Source: Phymatolithon calcareum (Eukaryota; Rhodophyta; Florideophyceae; Hapalidiales). Taken from it: DNA of 64,000 nucleotides. Shown one piece after another: positions 1 to 9,828 of this stretch; the first letter of the stretch is position 1; every line of letters starts with the position of its first letter. A program made the translations under genes and the position numbers. The stretch covers positions 868,001 to 932,000 of the forward strand of contig OZ345357.1 of NCBI GenBank assembly GCA_977006965.1, written 5' to 3'. The notes under the pieces are model-generated. The model had not been told where the DNA came from. It saw nothing but the letters and a program-made list of their open reading frames with translations, and made no database searches.

Positions 1-301
1 ATGTGGACGGGACTATACCGCCCTTCTCAACCACATCAATGCAACCGTACTTACAGGAGATGGAAGCGAATAACTCTTGTACTAGTGCTGGAGCCGGGCC
101 ATCTAGCCACCCTCAACCCACTTTGAATCACCCATAATCCCCTACACGCCCCAAAACGACATCCAGTCCCGACCCTACACTTCCAGATTTGATATCTAGC
201 CCAAACCATTCGACAAATTCATCCCTGCCCATAGTTGTGGACATGGAATTTTATGGAGAAAATAGCACTACTAGTGAGGACTCTATCCCAGATCTTTCTC
301 T

Positions 302-880
302 CGGCCCTTTTCCAAGTCCTGAACCCAACCAAGATTCCGCACCATTTCCAATCGCCTCCCTACCTTATACGAGACTATTGACAACATCCGTCAAGGGTTA
401 GGCCGCGAGAATGAACTTCTACCGACTCTCGCGACGGATGTTTGCTTTTATTGTAAACAACGCAGATGATCCCCGCTTCCGCGAAGCCGATAAAACTGAA
501 ATCAAAGGCCTCCTCGACAGAGGGACGTACGTTGTTATCGATGAGAACGACGTTCCTCCCGGTGCTACTGTTCTCAAGACTCGCATAATGCACTCTATCA
601 AGTTCGACATTGATGACCAGCCCATCTATAAGAGCCGACTTGTTATTCAAGGTCATTGCGATCTGGAGAAAGATTTAGTTATAAACGACGCATCGACTAT
701 CCTCCGCTCTTCAGCCCCCTTCTAATCTCATTGAGCCTTGCGTATGACTTCAAGCTCTGGACTCGAAATGTTAAACAAGCTTTCGATCATGACTACCAAT
801 TCACTCTTCTCTTTCTTAAAAAGAGACAAGGGTACATAATGGCCTGTACCATGTCTAGATCGACGACGTGATAGTTGCAA
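302..880 (+). pseudogene. Ty1/copia reverse transcriptase fragment (plus copy)
   Basis: The frame from about 411 reads as the start of a copia reverse transcriptase (RVT_2 family). It has the FREADKTEIKGLLDRGTY block, then KSRLVIQG, then the LWTRNVKQAF segment near 755-783. After 783 the reading is broken. A catalytic-box remnant (IDDVIVA) is visible near 859-879, with a stop codon just before it. The integrase and gag parts are missing. A second copy of the same family lies inverted at 907-1360. This is a dead fragment. The family assignment is firm; the exact ends are not. Confidence 0.75.
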
Positions 881-906
881 TATGTCTGCTACCAGTAGCC
901 GGGTAA

Positions 907-1360
907 TTAGGCTAATCTGTAAAGTGGCTTGATCGCATGCATTAACCCTTGGTTCGGTTGGTCGATGAGGGATAGCAACGGAGGATATCTGGAAAGAAGC
1001 ACGTAAAACTCAGGATCAAGATTTGTATCGGACTGAACGAAAGCTTGTTTAACATTTCGAGTCCAGAGCTTGAAGTCATACGCAAGCCTCAATGAGATTA
1101 GAAGGAGGGCTGAAGAGCGGAGGATAGTCGATGCGTCGTTTATAACTAAATCTTTCTCCGGATCGCGGGGATCATCTGCGTTGTTTACGATAAAAGCAAA
1201 CATCCGTCGCGAGAGTCTGTAGAAGTTCATTCTCGCGGCCTAACCCTTGACGGATGTTGTCAAAAGTCTCGTAGGTCGGGAGGCGATTGGAAATTGGTGC
1301 GGAATCTTGGTTGGGTTCATTTTGTGGTGCATGGCACCCAGGACGGGATTCCAGGTTCAT
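907..1360 (-). pseudogene. Ty1/copia reverse transcriptase fragment (inverted copy with internal deletion)
   Basis: Read on the minus strand, this nearly repeats the plus-strand fragment just upstream (the PNQDSAP, DNIRQGLGREN and FAFIVNNADDPR blocks). It then jumps directly from DDPR to EKDLVINDAS. About 186 bp present in the plus copy (478-663) are absent here, and the junction lies at a short GC/GATC similarity. It continues further than the plus copy through NVKQAFVQSDTNLDPEFYVL to IKPLYRLA, the normal order for a copia RT. The two copies face each other across roughly 100 bp. Confidence 0.7.
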
Positions 1361-1556
1361 CGCTGATTGGCCAGGCTTCAGATTTCTTCGGCAGTGCTCC
1401 CGTTCGCGGGTATCATACTCTATCCCAAATTGGGATTACCCCATATTGATAGGGAGTCATTCTGCGTATACTTTAGATTTACAGTATGATAGTGCTAGTG
1501 ATCATAACCTTAATTTTCGGCATTATAGTGCCGCACGAGGGGAGTATATCCCCTAG

Positions 1557-1940
1557 CGGGCGACACACCTGGGTAAAGATCACCAAGTTGGGCTGCAGTG
1601 ATCGTGCATTCGTCCTTCCCCGGATCTGGGTAACCTTTGCATGAACATCCACTCCAGCCCCAGGTCCCCGGGCTTACGCTTCGACGCCGCTAGTCGAACG
1701 TTAGCCCGCTCGGGTTAGCACGACTCACCCTCAGCTCATTACGCTGAAGAGCTACCTCTAACCCCGTACCTGGGTCCACGAGTTTTACCCACGTGATCCC
1801 CCAACCAGTAGAGCTGTCAGCCCCCAGACTGGGATGGTTGCACTCTGGGCCACTACGCGCCTGTGCCAGCCCTACGCTACCAATTTCGAACCGCTCTGCT
1901 ACATATCCATGCTTTTGGGGTTTGCTTTGTAATCCCGACC
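1557..1940. other. Unassigned spacer inside the copia debris
   Basis: GC-rich stretch between two copia fragments. I recognise no protein, RNA gene or repeat in it. It may be an insertion or a scrambled retroelement leader. Confidence 0.3.
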
Positions 1941-1954
1941 TCAGACTTCACACA

Positions 1955-2840
1955 CTGTAGCGCTACACACTTGTTGATGATTTGCTCGGGATCGGAAACG
2001 CCAAGTTTTCTGAAGAGCAGGACTTTAAGGACTCCCGCTTCGATGTGAAGCCTCGCAAAGACACTTTACCGATTCGCTTTAATGGCTGCGACATCTCTTC
2101 CGAAGGAAACTTAGTCAAATTCCGCCAGACAACCTACGCCAAGTACTTAAAGATAAAGACTTTGCTCACACTAGAGGGCAAGCCGCGTATATTGCTACTT
2201 GCACACTCCGGACATTGAATTTTTGAGCGCACAGCTTGCTTAAGTCAAACCAAACGCCGCCACTCCGAAGGATGGCCACCTGCTTAACTCGGCCTTAGCA
2301 CACCTGACCAGGCACCCGCGAGGTATCTCCTTCGTCAAGCTAGATGTGCATACTCAAGAAGTCCGCGGGTATGCCGACGCCTCGTTTTCCAATAACTCAG
2401 ACAATACCTCGCGGCTCGGAAGGGTTATTGTCCTAGCCGATGGCAATAGTAATGCGTGCCTCATACACTATGCATCATGCTCCGTACTAGCTGCGAATAT
2501 TTACGCCTTATCTGCATGCTTCGACTGTGCGTACACTTTCTGGAAGGACCTGGCCCAAATGTTAGGGAAAAATATCCTCCTTTTCCTCTTCACGGATTCA
2601 ATGTCGATATTGGACACTATCACCAAGTTGTCTAGTACTTCGGAAAAGCGCTTGCTTATCGATGTTGCCTCCCTTCGCCCAGCATATGTCATAGGAGAAA
2701 TCAAAATAATGGCCCACGTCTCCAGCAAATACAGCTTGGCAGATCCGTTAACGAAGAAGATGAACTCCCCTATACTAACAACCCTTCTCGACACGGCTAC
2801 TCTTCGCCACCGTGAACAAATAGATAGTTCACAGAGATGA
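1955..2840 (+). pseudogene. Ty1/copia RT C-terminus and RNase H remnant
   Basis: Near 1960-1995 the plus strand reads YTLVDDLLGIGNAKF, the RT catalytic VDD box, followed by a coherent palm/thumb tail to about 2218. After a broken gap, 2346-2840 encodes the Ty1-type RNase H domain: GYADASFSNN, the SVLAANIYAL region, LFLFTDSMSI, and the C-terminal signature SLADPLTKK. It is missing everything upstream of the RT palm and is frameshifted between the two parts. Its sequence differs from the fragments at 302-1360, so it may be another copia family. Confidence 0.75.
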
Positions 2841-3005
2841 CCCTGTTTGCTCAAGCTCGGGTACTACTCAGGATAACGAATGGAGAGGATCTTCTGTCTA
2901 ACGATGCTCAAGCGAAGATCAACTTCGCTGACAAATTAGTTTTGGCGAGTGTCTAAGATACCTTTTAGTAATTTCTTTTCCTTGTTAGTAATTGCTTCCC
3001 TTTCT

Positions 3006-3224
3006 TGTTGGACAGCAGAAGTTGACAAGTGCTGACATACTACTGGCTCGTGTTGCCGCTGGCGTCGTTAAAGACACGACACCGATCAAGTCTGTAGTGG
3101 TCATTCTTCGGCCTTCCGTGTGTCTACTCTGGTAGAGGAATAAAGAACAGACAAAAGTAACTGCATGTCAAGAAAGGCTTTTGCTTGCGTGTCTACGCTC
3201 CTCCAAAATCGTACTCTCCCAACA
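3006..3224 (+). repeat. Probable copia LTR (3' or solo)
   Basis: 219-bp segment beginning TGTTGGACAG and ending CTCTCCCAACA, the inverted TGTTGG...CCAACA ends typical of Ty1/copia LTRs. It contains an AATAAA near 3140. It lies 165 bp downstream of a plus-strand copia RNase H, where a 3' LTR is expected. Against the call: no purine tract precedes it, no partner LTR is in the window, and I see no target duplication. Confidence 0.45.
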
Positions 3225-3593
3225 TGATGGAGACAGTTTCCCACCACTCTCTACTAGGCGAAAGTTAGACGCGGACAAAAGCAGATTTTTTCGATTTCAA
3301 AGATTATAGAGAAAAATTATCCTCTGTTCTGCGAGGCATATTATGGGTTAACTATTGTATCAAAATTATTAGCAAAAAGCGTGGTGCTCGCTGTGACGAG
3401 TTGCGTCGGACGGAGCCCGGCAGCCAATTGCAGTGTGCTAAAAACCGTCACGTCGTTAGGCACCATTACAGCGTGGGGCGAGGGCAGTAAAAGGCTGCTT
3501 GCTTCGCTTCGAAAGTTGCAATAAAAACGTCGTAATTAATGAAAGGTGATACGCACAAGCAGCGCCGTCGCACCCATTTGTGCACCGGGGTTC
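3225..3593. other. Intergenic, nothing recognised
   Basis: No ORF of note, repeat or RNA gene seen. It ends at the TA target of the pogo-type transposon. Confidence 0.4.
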
Positions 3594-3595
3594 TA

Positions 3596-3621
3596 CACCC
3601 AGTTATTGCATTTAGTGTAAC
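3596..3621 (+). repeat. Left TIR of pogo-type element
   Basis: 26 bp, CACCCA followed by a variable base and TTATTGCATTTAGTGTAAC. It matches the reverse complement of 6952-6977 at 25 of 26 positions. Confidence 0.9.
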
Positions 3622-3881
3622 CAAAAAATTAGTGTAACATTGAAAATAGTGTATGTTACACTATTTCATGTGAGACGAGAAATTTGGTGACGATCAGTTT
3701 ATGATAATGACTTACATTTTGGCGGTAAAACTTTACGCGTGTAAGTAGTGCTGTCTATCCAAGTTGTACATTTCACGTGGATACCGACATCGTATATCCA
3801 TGACGATTCCACACAGTCCAGATCGAAGCTTGCACCGCTCGCACGATCAAACTTTCAGTGGTTCGCGAAGGCTTTGATGCA

Positions 3882-5555
3882 ATGCCTCTCTCGTCTTCCC
3901 CAATTCTAGCTGCGTTTGAGCGCTTTGAGGCCCGACGCGCCCAAAGAGCCGCACTGAATTCTGATCTGGACATAATTATCCCTCAGCTGGCTTCCCAAAA
4001 CGGCAATGAAGAAGCTGGGTCGTCATCGAACGATGGGTCTGCTCCTTCTGCTACAGAGTCGGCTGCGATTTCAGGCACTGTGGTGCGAAAACGACGACTT
4101 CAACGTGTTCTCACAATTTCGCAGCGTGCATTAATCGTCAAGTGGATGGTTGAGACATCAAGGAATGAAGGAGTAGACAAGATCCCGAGCAAAGCCGTTG
4201 CACATTTCACCTGGCTATTTACTGGTACTTCCAACGCCAATATTGTAAGAGCAGTTCGTCTTTGGAAGAACAGGGCGGCTTTTATCGACAGCACAGGAAA
4301 CAGTCGCCTTCGAGGAACTGGATCTTCGATAACTCGCAGGCGAAGCGGAGGCCGGGCGCGCATTGATCTCAAGGTACTGTTTGGCCGGGGTCGTCCGCGT
4401 ACTGCATGGGTAAATGCCATCCATCATGACCTAAGATCGGAGTTTGACCGCCTTCGAAAGCTCGGCGTCAAATTTAGCTACAAGAATTTGAGGGCCCTTG
4501 CCTTCCTTCTCCTGGAAAATAGTGGCAACCCAGAATACAACATTGTGATGCGCGATCCGAGGTCCCAAAAGCTAATTGAAGAACATATCACGCCTCGTTT
4601 CATACAGGCTTTTGCCGACCGTTTTGGCATCGTGAGCAGAGCACTGAAAGGAAAGCATAAGGTGAGCCCAGAAAAGACAGTTCAGCTGGAAAAACGAGTC
4701 GCCCATCACTTGGGCAGGCTGTGTCGTGCGTTTCGCTCGGGCGAGCTTATCGAAGATGATGTCGAGAATGCTGACGAAACTCACTTCGTCATCGATCTGG
4801 ACAACGGTCGAACCCTTGGATTTGCCAGAGAGTCAGAGTTTAAGTACGCTGAAGCTGTGTCGGGAGGGAAGGGGATGACTATGGTGGTGCGTTTGAGCGG
4901 GGGACGAGATGCTCGGATTGAACCGCCATTTATGGTTTTGCCTAACAAAGAAAGGCGATATCCTATTAAGGGTACACCTGATAACGTCCGGGGCGTGTCC
5001 TATCGTACTGGTCTGAAGGGCTGGATGGACACAGTTGTCGCACTTCAATGGCTGAATGAAAGGAGAGCTATCAAGCCTTTGGACAACGCAAGAACTCGGG
5101 TTCTTTTCTTGGACAACTGTCGTGGGCACAATCTCACGGAGCAGCTGCGCACGGCCGCGACGAGAATACGAACTGAGATTCGTTATTTCGACCCAAACCT
5201 CACTGACTACATTCAGCCTTGCGATTCTTTTGTCATCCAGAAGCTTAAGTCTGAGTGGTCTCGTCTGTGGGAAGCTTACAAGCTGAAAATGATTATGTCA
5301 AACAAATGGCGCGAATCGAGCGGCGCAATTCCAAACCCTGGATGATCGTTCTTTCTTGATTTGGCAGTGAAGTCCGTGCAGAACGTGAATGCTCAACGCG
5401 ACAAGGATGGAATCACGTACGCGCGGAAGGCTATGATACAGACGGGACTAGCGCTTAACCTGAACGGGCAGTGGGAAGAAAGGCAGCTGCGTCCGCAGCC
5501 TCAAAACATAATCAACAGGTATCGTGAGTATTTTGAGGGAAAAGAAGTCGAATAA
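3882..5555 (+). pseudogene. pogo/Tc1-superfamily (DDE_1-type) transposase with one in-frame TGA
   Basis: Transposase that cuts and rejoins its element's ends. I take the ATG at 3882; the frame is open 24 bp further up, from a GTG. An N-terminal helical DNA-binding region runs to about residue 140. The catalytic triad is visible as D298 (ENADETHF), D411 (VLFLDNCRGH) and D448 (DYIQPCDSFV), a DD36D spacing. The frame stops at TGA 5343-5345 after residue 487, right after IPNPG. It then continues in the same frame for 70 codons (SFFLDLAVKSVQNVN ... YFEGKEVE) to TAA 5553-5555. That tail matches the expected C-terminus of the family, so TGA looks like a single point nonsense mutation. CGA to TGA is a likely change; this is an inference. 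Confidence 0.85.
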
Positions 5556-6951
5556 GATTACTCGAGTAACGATGGCATGGAGCTTGTACTCCATTCATTT
5601 CTGAGAGCTTTACTTGAATAAATTTTTGTTTTTTTTCAGTACCTTGTCCTATCGAATGCTATGGTCTGACAATTTTAATTTTTGAAACGCGCCATTGTTC
5701 AGTCGCTTTGAGCCCCTCGCCACGGATTTCGCCTTTGAGCATCAGAACAGCAGTGAAAATTCATATTTCGTAGAACATTATCAGAGGCAGCTACATCGTG
5801 GCATAAGCCTTAGAAAGCTTGCCTGCGTGTCTAGCTCTTGACACCGCTCAGCACAAACAGAATGTGCACTTCGAATTTGAGATGCACATCCTGCTGGTGC
5901 TGAGCGAGGCAAAACATTCAGTTACTTCAACGGAGAAATATACGCCGCTGGTTAGGGACAATCACACAAGGAGTGCCTAGCAATTAATGAGTGACATTTG
6001 AGGGTAGCTACGAAACGCTACATGGATCCCACTGTGGATATACGAATCTCCACGGATGAAACGTTCGACAGGATTTCAATGTCTAACAAATGGGATCGAG
6101 CTTGTGGATCACAATTTTAGAAAAGGAGTAGTCAACGCTTTTCAAAATGTAAAAACAAGTAGAGACTTAAAAATCTGAATAGCCATTGCGTAAGCATGGA
6201 ACTCAAAAATTTGGGACGTGACCTTCATACTCAGATTTCACAATGAGCATGCTAAGAGTCTATGCAATTTTCTAAATATGCTCCGTGTGCTATTGACCAC
6301 CAGTTTCTTGAAGAGATTAAGGTATTCTCGTTGAGAAAAATCGAGTAAGTGGTAAGTCTATGACACTGTGCGTTTGTCCGCTGAGAATTGAAAGCATGCG
6401 AGAGGGAACTTAGATGTTTATCCAGGACGCAGTACGAACAGTCTCTACGGAGAGGGTATTGAAGTAAGAAGGATAGCATTGCCTGATAGTTCTGCGTTAA
6501 GCATTGAAGAAGATTCGCAGCAACCGATCGGGTCCACCTAGTATGCTGTGGCGCGCAACGTTCTCGCTCACATGTGAGCGTTGGTACGAAGCCTACTGGT
6601 GGCACTCACGTGCTATTTGGATTCAATACAGGAGCGTACATGGAGGAACAGTGCATTCTCGGACGACCCTTACGCAGATGGCTGAGTTTCCGATATTCCA
6701 GAAACTTAAAACTAGAAATAAACATCCAAAAGGGAACGCTCCCCCGAGTCCTCAATTGGAGATATGCCGCCCAAATACGTGCGACGAATGCAACATGGTG
6801 TGCCTCTCATAGTGACACTAACAAGGTTTGAAAATATTGGTGTAAGTTACACTATTCAGGTTTTGACAACAAGTAGTGTCAGTACGAAACTAGTGTCACA
6901 TACACTATTTCATGTGATCCTCGATTGAAATGTGCTACAGAAATAGTGCAA
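5556..6951. other. Non-coding 3' part of pogo-type element
   Basis: AT-rich and without a credible gene. Short ORFs near 6252-6831 overlap on both strands and have no recognisable domain. Several subterminal AGTGTAA/TTACACT motifs cluster at 6840-6960. Confidence 0.5.
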
Positions 6952-6977
6952 GTTACACTAAATGCAATAAATGGGTG
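6952..6977 (-). repeat. Right TIR of pogo-type element
   Basis: Inverted partner of 3596-3621, followed immediately by the TA target duplicate at 6978-6979. Confidence 0.9.
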
Positions 6978-6979
6978 TA

Positions 6980-9082
6980 GTTCCACCAATATCCTTTATT
7001 TTTAGTTATTTTTCTCTAAATAACGTTTCCTGGCACGAGGACAAGCGACACATTGGCTTCAACCGATGTTCGCTCTCGACGTACAGCAATTTTCCTATTG
7101 CGCGAGCTCTCAATTGAAACGTTTCCAATTTGCCATTTTCGTTTCATACGAGCTCGAAACGCAGTTGTCCAGAAAACGCGTTATGACAACCCCTCTGCGT
7201 TTGTCCAAGTCTAACTTTCCCCTGCCTCTCCGATAGCGTATAAATTACATCAGGAAAGCAGTGGAAGAAAACTGTCTCCCTACATGTTTGAACTATGGAC
7301 ATATCTTCATAGAGTGCAGGAAGGACTGTGAGACGACCGCTTCTATTCCTTCCAAGCCAGGGCAAATAATTTGAGGTGTGATTCGGCCTGTGACCTTGGA
7401 TTCCGTATTTCCGTTTCGTGCCTCGGTGCATTAAATACATGGAAAGAAACCTCAGCAGAGAAGAAAGCACAGAGAAGTGATTAACACAAGCACCGCAATA
7501 GAAGCAGTCCCGGAGACATCCTACATGCCAGGTAGATGTCAAGTGTACGGCAAGAAGAAGGTCTGAAAACATGCGGTAACGATAGACTAAGAAAACTAGC
7601 CCCGCATCAGTAGAGGCAGGGGCGTACACATGCATTATGATACAAAGAGTGGATCTCTATAGCTATGTTTTTGCTGAGCAATCAGTTTATTCGTTAGATC
7701 ATCTCGAATGGTGATGGCCAAAGTTATGGGTAAACTGCGCTAATTCGTATCCCACTAGAAACAATCAATGCAGTATCAAACACAATGCATCATATGATTG
7801 CAGATTCATGCAAACTGTAATTTAGGCGGCACCACTTCATTCGCTACTCGGTTTTGAGTTTCCGCTATATGTTTGAATTATTCTGCTTTTCCATGTAACA
7901 TTCACAAATACGCTGTATGTATGAGGCCCAACTCTGTGTATTGTAGAAAACTGTAATTGCAATTTGCTGTAATTTATATTTAGACTTTCTAGAATGCTTT
8001 TCATGAAATATTTGTAGAAACATCAAGAAACACATTCGAACTTTCTAGGTGTATCTAGAACACGAATGGGATTTTGTAGAAACATCTAGAGAAATAGAAT
8101 GTTCAATTTTCGATGTTATAATAGATTAAATAGTAAATGTCTATATACACCCCGCCTGGATTAGCGGACCGGAGGGAGATCGACAACCAACAACTGATAT
8201 TAAGTAAATAAACAAAGAGTAATATCGTAAATGCACAACTCCCACCAGCTCAATCAACCCCTGAATTAGTCATTCGTTTCATCCCGTGGCAAAACGTATG
8301 TCCATTTTGTGCAAGGATCCACTTTTGTATTGCTATGAGGGTAATGTTTATGCATCTTTTGATAAATGTCTTGTAAAATAGATATTTGGCCACGCCGTTC
8401 GAGATGATCTTAGAGCTTAAGATGAAGCCGTTGAAGTATCATGTGTGCGCTCTGCCTTTAGTGCACTGGGCATTTTCTTATCGAACAGGCAGCGATCCAC
8501 ACACACTCTCGCCGTCTTCCCGTCACGCATGACTTTCGCCGGATTCGAGACTGCAATTTTTCTCCTTACCGCTATTTAAGCCAATTATTTTTTGTACCGT
8601 GATTGATGACGGCTTCGAAACACGTTTCCCGGAATTTTACAGGAACACAATTACATACAGTCAATACTCCATATAAGGATCTCCCTTTTTACCATATCCT
8701 TGTTCAACAGCAAGAATCCACAGTCCAGAACTGGGGTACCCTCAATATTTTTATCAAAGTTATGAACTTCTAGAAAACTCAGTTCAAGGTTTGATGCCAC
8801 TGCACGGAGCATATTCTGCACTTAGTCTAGGGAAAGCATTGGAAAGAAATATTTTTAATGAAAAGTGTCTCCTCGAGGGCTTCCATAAACCTTGTGTATT
8901 TTTCGAGCTTTCACAGCTGTGAACAAGCATGGATATTGGCCATGAATATGAAAAATGACACTGTTGTGGGCACTTAAGTACACGTGTCATTCGGAGAGTA
9001 TGCTTCAAATTCGAAATCAGAATATCCTCACTTTATGGAAGACAGTGCATGCCCATCCTTACATCGAGGATTGGCGGTCTAT
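6980..9082. other. Intergenic, nothing recognised
   Basis: AT-rich stretch. One 163-codon open frame (7144-7635, minus) has no domain or convincing composition and is not called. Short TTTGTAGAAACATC repeats occur near 8000-8100. Confidence 0.4.
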
Positions 9083-9087
9083 GATAT

Positions 9088-9421
9088 TGTTGTATGTTGT
9101 ATAGGATAGTACACGTAGCACAGTGTAGGGAATGACACGTGCACGCGTACGCGGCGAATAAAAGGGCACAAAACCCCCGGAGGAAGGAAACGAGCCTCCG
9201 GTATTTATTCTTATAGTCCGCGCACACAGAATGCGGCGACACGACTCCAAGAACGAAAAGGGCAAAGAGCAGCAAGGTAAGTGTGCGCGTCTTCTTCTGC
9301 CTCTCTTCTCCTGAACGAGAAGTTCGGCGCTTGCATATATGTCGGCGCGAGATTGAAGTATGATCACTAACACAAAAATATCTTCTTATGATAAATGCCA
9401 CGTGTATCGATATGATCAACA
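9088..9421 (-). repeat. Copia 3' LTR
   Basis: 334 bp, TGTTGTATG...GATCAACA. Because the element is on the minus strand this is its 3' LTR. Preceded by target duplicate GATAT (9083-9087). Confidence 0.95.
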
Positions 9422-9828
9422 TCCCCCCGGTTGACAACAATGTGTCATCATACGATGTTGTCAAAAATATGATAACAGATACCCGATATAGCGAGGATTC
9501 CCACCGAGAACGAATACCCAAATATCGAGAATATTCAGTTAACGAGAAGATTCGAATACCGGGAAAATTCATAGCGGAGGACGTGGAAGCAAGATACGGA
9601 GACGAGAGCCGTAAATTGCGAGTTGTGGCTGTCGGGTGCAGCAGATTGAAGCCGGCGGTTGAAACGAAAATAGACAGGTGTGCTTACCGGCTACTCGTGC
9701 AACATCTGGAGTGCACCTGGTTAGCACCATGTCCATTTAGTGAGACCGGAAGCTTAATTCTGCACTGCCCTGATGGTGCACACGAAGCAAACTGCCGCCA
9801 AGAGCACCGGCGGAAGGGCGCCACGTAA
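9388..9828 (+). CDS. Doubtful ORF overlapping the LTR edge and the H3-tail gene
   Basis: A 146-codon open frame starting inside the LTR (ATG 9388), crossing into the internal region and ending 56 bases into the H3-tail gene in another frame. I recognise no domain. It could be an upstream ORF of the antisense transcript, an exon, or chance. Near its start a 9-bp inverted repeat (TTGACAACA 9431-9439, TGTTGTCAA 9456-9464) could form a hairpin in the leader. Low confidence as a protein gene. Confidence 0.25.
   Translation: MINATCIDMINIPPVDNNVSSYDVVKNMITDTRYSEDSHRERIPKYREYSVNEKIRIPGKFIAEDVEARYGDESRKLRVVAVGCSRLKPAVETKIDRCAYRLLVQHLECTWLAPCPFSETGSLILHCPDGAHEANCRQEHRRKGAT
9422..9430 (-). promoter_or_regulatory. 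Polypurine tract of the copia element
   Basis: Minus strand reads CCGGGGGGA directly against the 3' LTR, the expected position and composition for the plus-strand DNA primer of a retroelement. Confidence 0.7.

Larger units (their letters stand above)
3596..6977 (+). mobile_element. Full-length pogo/Tc1-type DNA transposon
   Basis: A 3382-bp element bounded by 26-bp terminal inverted repeats (3596-3621 and 6952-6977, one mismatch, starting CACCCA). It is flanked on both sides by TA (3594-3595 and 6978-6979), the target duplication of the Tc1/mariner/pogo superfamily. A subterminal 16-mer (ACACTATTTCATGTGA) occurs in direct orientation at 3658-3673 and 6902-6917 and is a candidate transposase-binding site. 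The internal transposase gene (3882-5555) has one stop codon. The 1.4 kb after it carries no convincing gene. Confidence 0.9.

Noticed and set aside
7144-7635. 163-codon minus-strand ORF
   Set aside because: No domain, no signal, ordinary spacer composition; chance is the simplest explanation.
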